A stretch of 34,441 nt of DNA, from positions 1 through 34,441 of IMG/VR virus record IMGVR_UViG_3300032087_003995; one strand, 5' to 3'. Positions 23,005-31,231 of this stretch are shown here, piece after piece (positions within the stretch are counted from its first letter, which is position 1; each line of letters begins with the position of its first letter). The translations under genes and the position numbers were made by a program. This stretch comes from a virus. Below the pieces are notes generated by a model. The model was not told where the DNA came from and did no database searches. It saw only the letters and a list, made by a program, of their open reading frames with translations.

Positions 23005-23478
23005 ATGGATGATATTAATCCGGATGATTTAATTTCTCAGTTAAAAGCTATTCCTGCAGATAGTAACAAGATTTCTAGAGCTGTACAAGAACGACCAGAG
23101 CTAGAAAAAGAGGAAATCGAAAACTTCGTTATACAAAATTCTGCTAAACTTATACAAGATAGCTTAGAGTTAATTGATAATATGAAAGAGGTAGTTCATC
23201 ATATGCCCGAAGCAGAAAATATGTCTGCTCTGTCTGAACTTGTAAAAGCTTCGACTGGTGCTATCGATACTCTTAACAAAATTGTATTACAAGATAAAAA
23301 ATCTAATACTACTCTCAAAGCTAAAGAGATGGATATTGAATCTAAGAAGGAGCTACAACAATCAGATCAGAAACATGCTCTTACTATGAGTAGAGAAGAA
23401 GTTATCGCAAACTTATTGAACGCAAAAGATGCGATAGATGTTGAAGCGGAAGTAAAAGAACCAGAAAAGCTTACTTAA
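23005..23478 (+). CDS. Putative small terminase subunit (gp16-like)
   Basis: 157 residues, nearly all helical, with a central amphipathic hairpin (FVIQNSAKLIQDSLELIDNM; LSELVKASTGAIDTLNKIVL) and a charged C-terminal helix. Marine T4-like small terminases have this plan: an acidic N-terminus, a central domain scoring repeated helices, then a Lys-rich helix (DKKSNTTLKAKEMDIESKK). The small subunit forms a ring that directs genome packaging. The match is by pattern and memory, not by a diagnostic motif, so a helical chaperone or scaffold is also possible. It ends 8 bp inside the convergent 358-aa gene. Confidence 0.45.
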   Translation: MDDINPDDLISQLKAIPADSNKISRAVQERPELEKEEIENFVIQNSAKLIQDSLELIDNMKEVVHHMPEAENMSALSELVKASTGAIDTLNKIVLQDKKSNTTLKAKEMDIESKKELQQSDQKHALTMSREEVIANLLNAKDAIDVEAEVKEPEKLT

Positions 23479-24547
23479 GTATATCTATACTAAACGGTCG
23501 CTGTAATGTCTCTACTTTGTTCTTTAAGATGTCCACTCTTTCTTTTGATCTCTCTACTACAATATCAAAAACACCTGGTACCATCTTTTGTTTATTACTA
23601 ACTTTATTTGTAGTTAACCAAGTAAGTAGTTTATAAGAACCTCCGAGTACAATAGCAATAACTTCGTTTACCTCATCTTGGTTTTGTTTTAGTCTTTTAT
23701 AATGGAAGTGATCAGTAACGAGATTTTCTCTATGTGCCGTATCTCCAACATCAGCTGTACTAATGACTTGCTGCATGTTACGTTTAAATAAAGCTTCTGC
23801 TCTTCTACTAAGACCTAAAATATTCTTACGAGTGTCAAGTTCTAATTTGTCATCAATAATACCGTTAAACGGAAATGGTGTTGGATCAGAATCTTCATCA
23901 CCGTAATGCATATATCTACTTTGAGGTGTTTGATATTGGGAGAAAATAAAACCACAACTTTCAGAGACCTCTTGTAGGAAAGTATCTTCTACATTAATTT
24001 TCTCTTTTAGTAATTCTTTTACTTTGTGATGGCTCTTTCTATATTTGTCTAACCACCATGCAATAAACTCTCCATGTTTATCTTCATTTACTATATCAAA
24101 CGCTGAAGAGATATTAGCTACCTTTTCGTTTATTTCTCGAGTAGTATCTTGAGTAAGTGGTATCTCTCTCCCTTCAGTTGTTTCAGCAATTAAGTTACCA
24201 TCTGTACTTACAAATACAATTGCATCACCATCATCAGTAGTTTTTAAAAACTCCCCAGGGTTTAAATTTATTTCTAACTGTTTGAGATATTTTGTTGCTT
24301 TAGGGTTTTTAGCAAAAGATTGTAAGTTAATATTAGAGTTAGCTAATTGTTCCCAAAATGTAGCTTCAGCTGTTATAGGATCAGCTTCATATTTTAAACT
24401 ATCATAGTACTTAGATAGAGCAACGAAATTAATATAATGCTCTATTACAGTGTTAAAGTTTGTATACGCTACATGAAAGTCAACAGTATTGTTTAACTTT
24501 ATATCTACAATTCTAGGTACTCCTGTTTTTGATGGTATAGCGCTCAT
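23471..24547 (-). CDS. Hypothetical tail/baseplate protein (358 aa)
   Basis: Last gene of the minus-strand operon that holds the tape measure, gp48-like, gp53 and hub genes. Its ATGA start overlaps the hub gene stop. Mostly helical and charged, with a Trp pair (FIAWWLDKYRKSHHK) and a C-terminal segment GGSYKLLTWLTTNK. No lysozyme, peptidase or known baseplate motif was seen. Position suggests a hub-associated or tail-assembly protein, but this is an inference. It overlaps the convergent putative small terminase by 8 bp. Confidence 0.55.
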   Translation of the reverse strand: MSAIPSKTGVPRIVDIKLNNTVDFHVAYTNFNTVIEHYINFVALSKYYDSLKYEADPITAEATFWEQLANSNINLQSFAKNPKATKYLKQLEINLNPGEFLKTTDDGDAIVFVSTDGNLIAETTEGREIPLTQDTTREINEKVANISSAFDIVNEDKHGEFIAWWLDKYRKSHHKVKELLKEKINVEDTFLQEVSESCGFIFSQYQTPQSRYMHYGDEDSDPTPFPFNGIIDDKLELDTRKNILGLSRRAEALFKRNMQQVISTADVGDTAHRENLVTDHFHYKRLKQNQDEVNEVIAIVLGGSYKLLTWLTTNKVSNKQKMVPGVFDIVVERSKERVDILKNKVETLQRPFSIDILK

Positions 24548-26040
24548 TTCGGTTTATCTAATTTAACACATTGTATAGTGCTGCTAAATTGGCTAGATCC
24601 TATTGTTGTTAGGTTAGTAGTTATATACCAAAAGCCTGGTATTTTTTCAGCAAATTTGTTTTTATTATTTAAATCTATGTTCATATAAATAAACTTATTT
24701 GCCGACATATCAATATTACCTACACAATTAAAATTAGCTTTAGTTAAGCTGTCAAGTAATTGTCTTTGTAATTTAATTGTACCATAATGCATTACACTGT
24801 TTTCGTCATCTAAAACAAAAAGTCTTTCCTTTACGTTACTAAATTCTTCGTTTACATCAATATTAATTTTATTAGAATTACCATCAGGTAATGTATCTAA
24901 ACTGCTTTTATTCTCTACTGCAGGTATAGTACCTTTATCACTATGAAAAACCCATTGTTTACTTTTAATATCAAACTGTATAACTTCTTTTTTCTTTAAA
25001 GTATCAAATGTGGCTCTAGGTTGAATGTCAGTAAATTGTATATTGTTAATATTAACAGGTATATAATTAAAATTACGACCTAAGATAGAGCCAGCTTCTT
25101 TTTTTGTATATGACTGTCGTCCGTCGTCGGTTTGTATTTTCACACCTCCTGCGAAATTATTACCTAAATTTGATAAGTTAAGTAACCCTTGAACTGGTGT
25201 ACGTTTTGTTTTTGTCTCTTTATAAATTTTATTAATATTACTTCTTATAGATTGAAGCTGAAATTGTCCGTTAAAATGAGTTAATATACCTCCACTTTCA
25301 TCAGACGAGACATATGTTTTCATTATTTGATGTATAGCTTTAATTGCAGGTTCTCCAGCAGGCAACGTATAGTAAACTTTCCCTATACCATCATCCCAAT
25401 TCTCTTCATCTATAATATCATCATCCTCTGTAAATTTACGTAACACACTCTTTAATGCTCGGCCTGAATTTACTTTGGATTGTCCCCATTTAGTTTGTGT
25501 TTTTTGATCAGAAGTCTCTCTTAAAATATCTGTACTCCAAGGCATGAGTTTATTACTCAAATGTCTGAATACTATATCCGTAAAATGATATACTACTAGT
25601 TTAACATTATCCTTTACTGTGTTTTGTTGATCTGTTACAATGAATATTTTATCTAAAATAACTTCATCAGTATAATTACATGATACTACTTCTGAAGTTT
25701 TAGAAGTAATTTTGACTCTAATAAAATTGTCTCCATCTCCGTATGTGTTAAACTCAGATATTGAACCTGAAGTACCTGCACCGTATATATCGTCAAGATC
25801 GACTTTACTTAATGTAACGGCATTTTCCATATCATTGATATACAAACTACCTAAAAGAAATGGTGTGTTGTGATTACTTTCAAATACTATACTGTTAAAA
25901 GTATTTGAGTCTATAAACTTAGCTTCCCCTCTATTGTTAGTAAGAAAAACAGACACTTTATAATCAGTACCGTTTGCATTTATAGTTACATGCGGTAATT
26001 CAGGTGTTGCTTTAATATTTGATTCTGGTACGTTAGCCAT
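24544..26040 (-). CDS. Baseplate hub protein, gp27-like
   Basis: 498 residues (T4 gp27 is 391). The N-terminal 130 residues are beta-rich, with FLLGSLYINDMENAVTL and DNFIRVKITSKTSEVV, like the tube-like barrel of phage hub proteins. A central section covers KAIHQIMKTYVSSDESG and the beta-strand NIQFTDIQP. The C-terminus, PGFWYITTNLTTIGSSQFSSTIQCVKL, matches the ending typical of gp27/gpD-type hubs. It would form the trimeric hub between tube and spike. It starts at a TAATG overlap with gp53, which is the expected neighbour. The similarity is by pattern, so moderate confidence. Confidence 0.6.
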   Translation of the reverse strand: MANVPESNIKATPELPHVTINANGTDYKVSVFLTNNRGEAKFIDSNTFNSIVFESNHNTPFLLGSLYINDMENAVTLSKVDLDDIYGAGTSGSISEFNTYGDGDNFIRVKITSKTSEVVSCNYTDEVILDKIFIVTDQQNTVKDNVKLVVYHFTDIVFRHLSNKLMPWSTDILRETSDQKTQTKWGQSKVNSGRALKSVLRKFTEDDDIIDEENWDDGIGKVYYTLPAGEPAIKAIHQIMKTYVSSDESGGILTHFNGQFQLQSIRSNINKIYKETKTKRTPVQGLLNLSNLGNNFAGGVKIQTDDGRQSYTKKEAGSILGRNFNYIPVNINNIQFTDIQPRATFDTLKKKEVIQFDIKSKQWVFHSDKGTIPAVENKSSLDTLPDGNSNKINIDVNEEFSNVKERLFVLDDENSVMHYGTIKLQRQLLDSLTKANFNCVGNIDMSANKFIYMNIDLNNKNKFAEKIPGFWYITTNLTTIGSSQFSSTIQCVKLDKPK

Positions 26041-26404
26041 TAGTTAATTTTTTTAGTTCTGCGAGTATTGGATTTACAAAATCAGGACTTATAATTTTAT
26101 AAACAGCGCCAAGCTCGGGGTTGTTCACAGGATTATAAATTTTATTTGTTAAACAGATTAACCACCATAAATCTTGAGTACCATATACATTGTTAGCTAA
26201 AGTAGTCCATGGCATACTACTATTAATTCGTAGTTCAAAATATATATCAGATTGTAAGTCATCTGGTATAGATATTTTTTTGATTATATTATAAAAAAAG
26301 AACTTATCAGACTTAGCGACTTTGAATATATTTTCATATCGTACATCTTGTAAGTTAGGTAAGTCTTTTACGTCGTTTTGATATTGTTCTAAATCTGTAA
26401 TCAT
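26033..26404 (-). CDS. 53: Baseplate wedge protein gp53-like
   Basis: 123 residues, shorter than T4 gp53 (196). The core SSMPWTTLANNVYGTQDLWW followed by LICLTNKIYNPV (about residues 62-93) is the LysM-like wedge signature shared by gp53 proteins. The C-terminal YKIISPDFVNPILAEL completes the domain. gp53 clamps the wedge to the hub. It lies 2 bp after the gp48-like gene and overlaps the hub gene by 8 bp. Its start has only the partial AT motif GAATAATTATG. Confidence 0.85.
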   Translation of the reverse strand: MITDLEQYQNDVKDLPNLQDVRYENIFKVAKSDKFFFYNIIKKISIPDDLQSDIYFELRINSSMPWTTLANNVYGTQDLWWLICLTNKIYNPVNNPELGAVYKIISPDFVNPILAELKKLTNG

Positions 26405-26406
26405 AA

Positions 26407-27513
26407 TTATTCCTCTGTAGCAACTACGGGATTATTTACTGCGTCAAAAAATAAGTTTTGAGTTTCAGGTACTAGACTTTTTAACGTGAGACTTACTTCA
26501 TAACCTTCAGGTATAATAGTTTCTATATCCTTTCCATCTTCAGTATCGATAAATTTAGAAACTACTTTTTTCTTTCTTATACCTATCATTTTTACTTTTA
26601 CTGACGAAAAATAACTATATCTATAACTAAAAACACCCGGTAATTTTGCTCTATAAATTACTGGCGGTTGCAGAGCTAATCTATTGAGTCTGTTCGGCAG
26701 GTTTTGATATAAAAGTAAAAATATTAGTCGGAAGTTACTTTCATAGTTATTTTTTCCGTAAGTTTCATCTTTAGTGTTATCTAGAAAAAAACTTATATCA
26801 TGCGTAGGAGCATTACCACCATAGTTAAAAGATTTAGTAAAATCTATACCTACAGCTGGAGCTGCTAAAGAGCCAATTAAACTTGTCAGATTTTCTGCAC
26901 CTGTATTTATTGTATCACTCAAACCACCTGCGTCAGTCCACTCAGTTGTAACATCTTTATAGGTATCTTCTAAATACGGTAACTTATATGTAAAGTTTGA
27001 TCTTTTTATACCATATAAATTTTCGTATGCTTTGAGGTAATTAGGAAGGGTTAGTTCTTCTGCACCAAATCTTTTTCGAGCACCTTTAAGTATATTTTCT
27101 ACATTAGCGTTAACTTCAGAAGCAGTCTTTTTAATCGCAGAAGCTTGTGATTGTCCTTCGCCTGCTATTTTAGTGATTTGATCCATAATACCACCTAGGC
27201 CTTTACCTGCAGTGGTAGCTAATTGTTTTATAGTATTTAAGTTACTATAAAAAGCTGGTAATGGGACATAAAATTCTTGTAGTTCAATTGTTGGTGTTCC
27301 TTCCCGACCAACAGTATTGCGTTTAGTTTTTGTCCATTTAAAATCCTTTACGACATCAATTAATGAGTTACCATCTGGTACTAATCTATCGCTCTTAGAA
27401 TTGACTGTTGATTGTAAGCCAGCTTGGACTGTACCAACAACCTTTTCAACTGCGTTGTCTCCGCAATTGATACTTGCTTGTTGATCTCTTACAAATTTAA
27501 ATAATTTTTTCAT
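26407..27513 (-). CDS. Tail-tube cap/baseplate protein, gp48-like
   Basis: 368 residues (T4 gp48 is 364). Placed between the tape measure and gp53, where gp48 lies in related phages. Central helices (ASAIKKTASEVNANVENILKG) are followed by a beta-rich C-terminal half with YLEDTYKDVTTEWTD, PPVIYRAKLPGVFSYRYSYF and a closing IPEGYEVSLTLKSLVPETQN, the usual terminal strand pair of tube-cap proteins. gp48 joins the tube to the hub and starts tube growth. The start overlaps the tape-measure stop (ATGA). Sequence similarity is by pattern, with position adding support. Confidence 0.6.
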   Translation of the reverse strand: MKKLFKFVRDQQASINCGDNAVEKVVGTVQAGLQSTVNSKSDRLVPDGNSLIDVVKDFKWTKTKRNTVGREGTPTIELQEFYVPLPAFYSNLNTIKQLATTAGKGLGGIMDQITKIAGEGQSQASAIKKTASEVNANVENILKGARKRFGAEELTLPNYLKAYENLYGIKRSNFTYKLPYLEDTYKDVTTEWTDAGGLSDTINTGAENLTSLIGSLAAPAVGIDFTKSFNYGGNAPTHDISFFLDNTKDETYGKNNYESNFRLIFLLLYQNLPNRLNRLALQPPVIYRAKLPGVFSYRYSYFSSVKVKMIGIRKKKVVSKFIDTEDGKDIETIIPEGYEVSLTLKSLVPETQNLFFDAVNNPVVATEE

Positions 27514-29180
27514 GCTACGTAAACTGGTCTACTTGACGGGGCTTCTGGAGTTACATATGTGTTGATTTGAGTTTGACTAACGTTGTTTTGTACATTATTA
27601 CTCATAGGTGGTGATTGTATTTCGACATCTAAATCTGGTTTCGGCAATTCTTCAAATTCAGGAACTTTTCTTTCTCTTTCTCTTTCTCTTTTTTCTTTTT
27701 GTATAGTTTTTTGTTTGACCTTTTGAAGCATATTTTGAATTTGGGAATCTGTCATACTATCGATACTATCTAAAAATTCTGGTTCAGCGAACCGACCGCC
27801 ATATCTAATGCTCCATTCTCGAAGTCGTTTTGCGTCTGCGCTTCTAAGTTTAGCTTCTTTAGGGGCTCTTTCAGCTTGAGCAGCTTCTTGCTCTTCCATA
27901 AAACCATCAGATTCTCCAAATCCCATTACAGTATAGATCGCTGATTTCACCATCCCGTCTTCAAAGTTATTATCAACAACACGCTTTAAAAATCCATGAA
28001 CGTTAGCTCCTAAGGACATTATACCATCTCCAATAGACTCAAATATACTACCTAGAAAATCCATAACAGGGGTTATTACCCATTCATCTACTTTATCATG
28101 AATCCATGTAAACAACCCTTGTGAGTTGCCTTCTGAATCTGTTAAACCTAAAGCAGCACCAGCGTCAGTATTAAACATAGAAAACGTCTCTTTCAACGGT
28201 TGTAAGATGGAACCAAATTGCCCAGCCATAGCCATGAATGTATCGTATGTAGGGTTGTTCCAAAATTCTTTCATTACACGACCTGTATTTATAAACCATT
28301 TAAACATAGGAGTCTCTTTCAAATAGTCCATAATACTATCCCACATGCTGCCAAAAAAACTAGTCTCACCTGTCTCTTTTTTCCATTCTTCAGCTTTATT
28401 ATTCAAAAAGTATTGAAGTACATCTATACCTAAACCAATTGCTGTACCGAGACCTGGAACAGCGTAAGCAAAACCAGCTGCTACATCCATCAAACCAAAT
28501 ACAATATTATCTATACCTCCTGCTTTAAACTTTTTATAAGCTTCATGCCAAGAGATTAAAGTACCTATAATGGGTATTCTACGTAGTACGGGTTTTGCGA
28601 AGTTGAAAATTTTAGGTAATAACTTCGATAATACCCCGCCACCTACACCACCAGCAGCCCCTAAACCTAATACACTAGCTATAGCTGGAAGAGCTCCTAT
28701 AGTAAATAAAGAACCCAACCAACCTAATGCAGATTGAGAGGCAGATACAACATCGCTATTTTGTTTCTCTATATCTTTATTTTTTTCTTCAAGTTTTTCT
28801 AACGGTGTTGAATCATCTTCGGTTGATTGAGTGAGGCTTGTAGGTGGTCCTTGCGGGGTAAAGGTATCTTTTAAAAACTCTTTTATATCTAATAAGTGTT
28901 TTGATATTGTTTCAAGAGGTTTAATTCTCTTTTCAGTTTGTTTTTCTTCTACATCCGCTTGAACTGTGTCGTTTTCGATTACAGGTGGTTTATCTACTTG
29001 TCTTACTATCCGACCAACAGATTCCGTTAAACTGAATAATTTACTATTAACCTCTCTTAATTGATTAATAATGGGTGGAATATCCTGTTGACGGAATTCC
29101 TCCATCTCAGATCTATTGCGTTCAATGCTTCTTTGATTACTCATTAAATCATTGAGTTGTTCTGCAGTCAGTTCTGCCAT
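27510..29180 (-). CDS. Tape-measure protein (gp29-like)
   Basis: 556 residues (T4 gp29 is 590). Coiled-coil N-terminus (residues 1-60), then Pro/Glu-rich linker, then hydrophobic segments at about 150-187 (LGSLFTIGALPAIASVLGLG) and 225-260 (VFGLMDVAAGFAYAVPGLG), typical of tape measures that insert into the host membrane during DNA ejection. Helices follow, and a charged stretch at about 495-508 (QKEKRERERERK). It would set tail length by filling the tube. It starts at a late-promoter motif and is preceded by two small genes in the chaperone position. Confidence 0.8.
   Translation of the reverse strand: MAELTAEQLNDLMSNQRSIERNRSEMEEFRQQDIPPIINQLREVNSKLFSLTESVGRIVRQVDKPPVIENDTVQADVEEKQTEKRIKPLETISKHLLDIKEFLKDTFTPQGPPTSLTQSTEDDSTPLEKLEEKNKDIEKQNSDVVSASQSALGWLGSLFTIGALPAIASVLGLGAAGGVGGGVLSKLLPKIFNFAKPVLRRIPIIGTLISWHEAYKKFKAGGIDNIVFGLMDVAAGFAYAVPGLGTAIGLGIDVLQYFLNNKAEEWKKETGETSFFGSMWDSIMDYLKETPMFKWFINTGRVMKEFWNNPTYDTFMAMAGQFGSILQPLKETFSMFNTDAGAALGLTDSEGNSQGLFTWIHDKVDEWVITPVMDFLGSIFESIGDGIMSLGANVHGFLKRVVDNNFEDGMVKSAIYTVMGFGESDGFMEEQEAAQAERAPKEAKLRSADAKRLREWSIRYGGRFAEPEFLDSIDSMTDSQIQNMLQKVKQKTIQKEKRERERERKVPEFEELPKPDLDVEIQSPPMSNNVQNNVSQTQINTYVTPEAPSSRPVYVA
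27671..27688 (-). repeat. Three tandem hexamers inside the tape-measure gene
   Basis: On the plus strand TTTCTC is repeated three times in a longer C/T-only run. On the coding strand it gives alternating Arg-Glu residues. An expansion or contraction would change tape-measure length in whole codon pairs. Confidence 0.6.
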
Positions 29181-29192
29181 ATAATTATTTAA
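29181..29192 (-). promoter_or_regulatory. Late-promoter core abutting the tape-measure start
   Basis: On the minus strand TTAAATA, ATTAT, ATG 29180: exact 7+5 geometry in the 15-bp gap after the previous gene. Confidence 0.7.
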
Positions 29193-29195
29193 TTA

Positions 29196-29837
29196 TTAGG
29201 CAAAGAAAACGCGGGGATCTATTTCGAAGTTTCTTAAGGGTTGTATAGAGTCTAAAGCTTTATCTATGTGATTAGTGATGTTGGTAATTTTGTTCATACT
29301 TAAATGTTTATATAAAACTTCTGCTGTTTCAATATCCTCAACATTTAAAGTATCGTCATCAATGTTTATCGACTGTATAAATCTAAAAATAAAATAAAAC
29401 AAAGCATCTACAGATTTCATCTCATCTTTATATGTAGAAATAATATATTTTAGTAGCGCTAATTCTTTAGCTATTTCTGGTAATTCAAAGACAAATTTTA
29501 AATCCACACCATCAATAGACATTGTATAGTCTGGAATTGTAATATCTGTTATTTCGCACTCAACTGTTTCTTCCTTTACATCATTATACCACTGCTGTAA
29601 AATATATAATTTATCTAAGTAATTGACATTACTTTTTGCTTCTTTCTTAATATGATTGTTAATGAATTGTAAGTATTTTGTACTTGATGTAAGTTCATTT
29701 TTTATATTACGCGCAAAATCTTCAAATTGAGACTGTAGTTCGAGATTAATTTTATTAATAGTCACCTCTTGCTTACTAATAGGTAACGTATAATTGAGCT
29801 TAGTGAGCTCGCCGAGCTTCTGGATTATTGCGTTCAT
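29196..29837 (-). CDS. Putative tail-assembly protein, gp26/gp51-type (213 aa)
   Basis: 213 residues (T4 gp26 is 208). An N-terminal KLNYTLPISKQEVTINKINL resembles the entry strand of T4-like gp26-type hub-assembly proteins. The rest is helical with many charged residues. It begins inside the end of the preceding gene in another frame (38-bp overlap) and lies directly before the tape measure. In most tailed phages two overlapping genes at this place encode tape-measure chaperones, sometimes linked by frameshifting. The chaperone role is inferred from place and pattern. Confidence 0.5.
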   Translation of the reverse strand: MNAIIQKLGELTKLNYTLPISKQEVTINKINLELQSQFEDFARNIKNELTSSTKYLQFINNHIKKEAKSNVNYLDKLYILQQWYNDVKEETVECEITDITIPDYTMSIDGVDLKFVFELPEIAKELALLKYIISTYKDEMKSVDALFYFIFRFIQSINIDDDTLNVEDIETAEVLYKHLSMNKITNITNHIDKALDSIQPLRNFEIDPRVFFA

Positions 29838-30501
29838 TTGTGTTTTTAATAGCTGCTGTCAAATGTTGTCTTACCTCATGAAAAGATAACTTATCAAATG
29901 CGTCATATGTAAAGTTATACTCTTTCATTAAAAATAATCTTTCTTCGACTATATTCTTATAAGAAGTAACAAAAGCTAAGTATATTATTTTAATTATTAA
30001 GTCAATGTCTAGAAAAAATCTACTTGTAATATCCCCGATCTTGTATACAAAAATATTATTAAGATCTTCTTCGTATTGACTAATAGCTGGTCTTAACTTG
30101 TCATATAATGTTTTAGGTATATGATTATAGTCTGTATTGCTATTTAAGGTAAGTATTTCGTCGTTATAACTAATACTTTGTATGCAATGCATGGGTTTAC
30201 ATGTATAATCGATTATATTAGGATAGTCTAGAAGAATTTCGAAGTCATTAATTTTATGTACGCTAGGTGACGGTTCGGGTATATCTAGCAAAAAATCTTC
30301 GCGAAAAATAACTATTTCTTTTTCTTGGTATAGTAACTTAATATTACTATTATCCTCTACAAACCGCTCGGTTTTAATAAAGTGTAATATATCGATTAAC
30401 TTATTAGTTTTACATAAAGACAGAAATAAATCTAAAAATTCTTTTTTTCTTTTATTTTCTGATAAATAAGTTAATTTTGCTATTTGATTATAGCTTACCA
30501 T
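29800..30501 (-). CDS. Putative tail-assembly chaperone/hub protein (233 aa)
   Basis: Not firmly recognised; T4 gp51 (249 aa) is a size and place match. The N-terminal half is mixed, with EKEIVIFREDFLLDIPEP and two nearby Cys (YTCKPMHC). The C-terminal half is helical (SRFFLDIDLIIKIIYLAFV; LMKEYNFTYDAFDKLSFHEV). It starts within the 3' end of the tube-like gene (14-bp overlap) and ends within the next gene, so all three are coupled. No promoter motif or SD. A role as tape-measure chaperone or hub assembly factor is inferred from context. Confidence 0.5.
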   Translation of the reverse strand: MVSYNQIAKLTYLSENKRKKEFLDLFLSLCKTNKLIDILHFIKTERFVEDNSNIKLLYQEKEIVIFREDFLLDIPEPSPSVHKINDFEILLDYPNIIDYTCKPMHCIQSISYNDEILTLNSNTDYNHIPKTLYDKLRPAISQYEEDLNNIFVYKIGDITSRFFLDIDLIIKIIYLAFVTSYKNIVEERLFLMKEYNFTYDAFDKLSFHEVRQHLTAAIKNTNERNNPEARRAH

Positions 30502-31213
30502 CTATAGGAGTAATTACATCGTATGTAGAAAATCTCCAACGTGTACCTGCTCCACCTATTGTAGTTTCTCCTGCATACTCTGCAACATTTGCTGTTAGTA
30601 TATTATATGGTATACAGTCTTTGTATACGTAATATTTGCGGATGACAGGAGATCCGCCCGAAGAACCAAAAAGAACTGAACTAAACGTCTTACGAGTTGT
30701 AAGTTGTTCTTTGGCTATAAAATAAACTGTAATTGTAGTAGTTAAGTCAATATCATCAAAGTTACCATGAACGCTATACATTTGAACCCATGGTCTAATA
30801 ATTGTATCAACAAAACTTATATTACTTTCCGAGAATTGTATCTCTAAATCTGTATCAGGATATTCTCTTTCATCAACAAACGGACCAACAGGAAGCAAAC
30901 CGTTAATTAATTTACCTTTACTAGAAACGTTAACTTTATCAGTAGTTAAATCAACCCCGGTAGCAAGATACATATACTCACTACCAGATATATACTTTTC
31001 ATATACTGATTTAGATCGATTTATACCTAATGGTTTAGTACCAGGAGTAATACCTAAGTTTTTTTGATTCTCATCTGTAAGTGCTGCCGGTATAGAATCT
31101 ATTTTAACTAGAAATAGATTTTGCGACGCTGGAAAAGTAGGGAAGTCCTTTAACAGATCGAAAAAGGACTCCCTCAAATTACGTTTATCTAGAGATGGCA
31201 GCTGTACGCTCAT
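30488..31213 (-). CDS. Tail-tube-like protein, second copy (gp54-like?)
   Basis: 241 residues. Its C-terminal RKYYVYKDCIPYNILTANVAEY...GTRWRFSTYDV aligns in order with the end of the adjacent tube protein (RTYKLFGVFPVQAGDISYS...SLTFAYQFF), suggesting a shared tube fold. The middle has PDTDLEIQFSESNISFVDTI. Two tube-fold proteins in a row could be the main tube and an initiator (T4 gp54) or terminator. It has its own late-promoter motif. Assignment to gp54 is a guess. Confidence 0.5.
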   Translation of the reverse strand: MSVQLPSLDKRNLRESFFDLLKDFPTFPASQNLFLVKIDSIPAALTDENQKNLGITPGTKPLGINRSKSVYEKYISGSEYMYLATGVDLTTDKVNVSSKGKLINGLLPVGPFVDEREYPDTDLEIQFSESNISFVDTIIRPWVQMYSVHGNFDDIDLTTTITVYFIAKEQLTTRKTFSSVLFGSSGGSPVIRKYYVYKDCIPYNILTANVAEYAGETTIGGAGTRWRFSTYDVITPIDGKL

Positions 31214-31226
31214 TTAAATTATTTAG
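31214..31226 (-). promoter_or_regulatory. Late-promoter core abutting the tube-like gene
   Basis: On the minus strand CTAAATA (31226-31220), ATTTAA, ATG 31213. Confidence 0.7.
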
Positions 31227-31231
31227 GTCTA

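Noticed and set aside
23471-23560. Terminator for the plus-strand putative small terminase gene
   Set aside because: Only a weak GTATA/TATAC stem is present, with no T-tract.
29800-29837. Programmed -1 frameshift
   Set aside because: The downstream frame is +1, not -1, and there is no X-XXY-YYZ heptamer; kept only as a possible +1 event.
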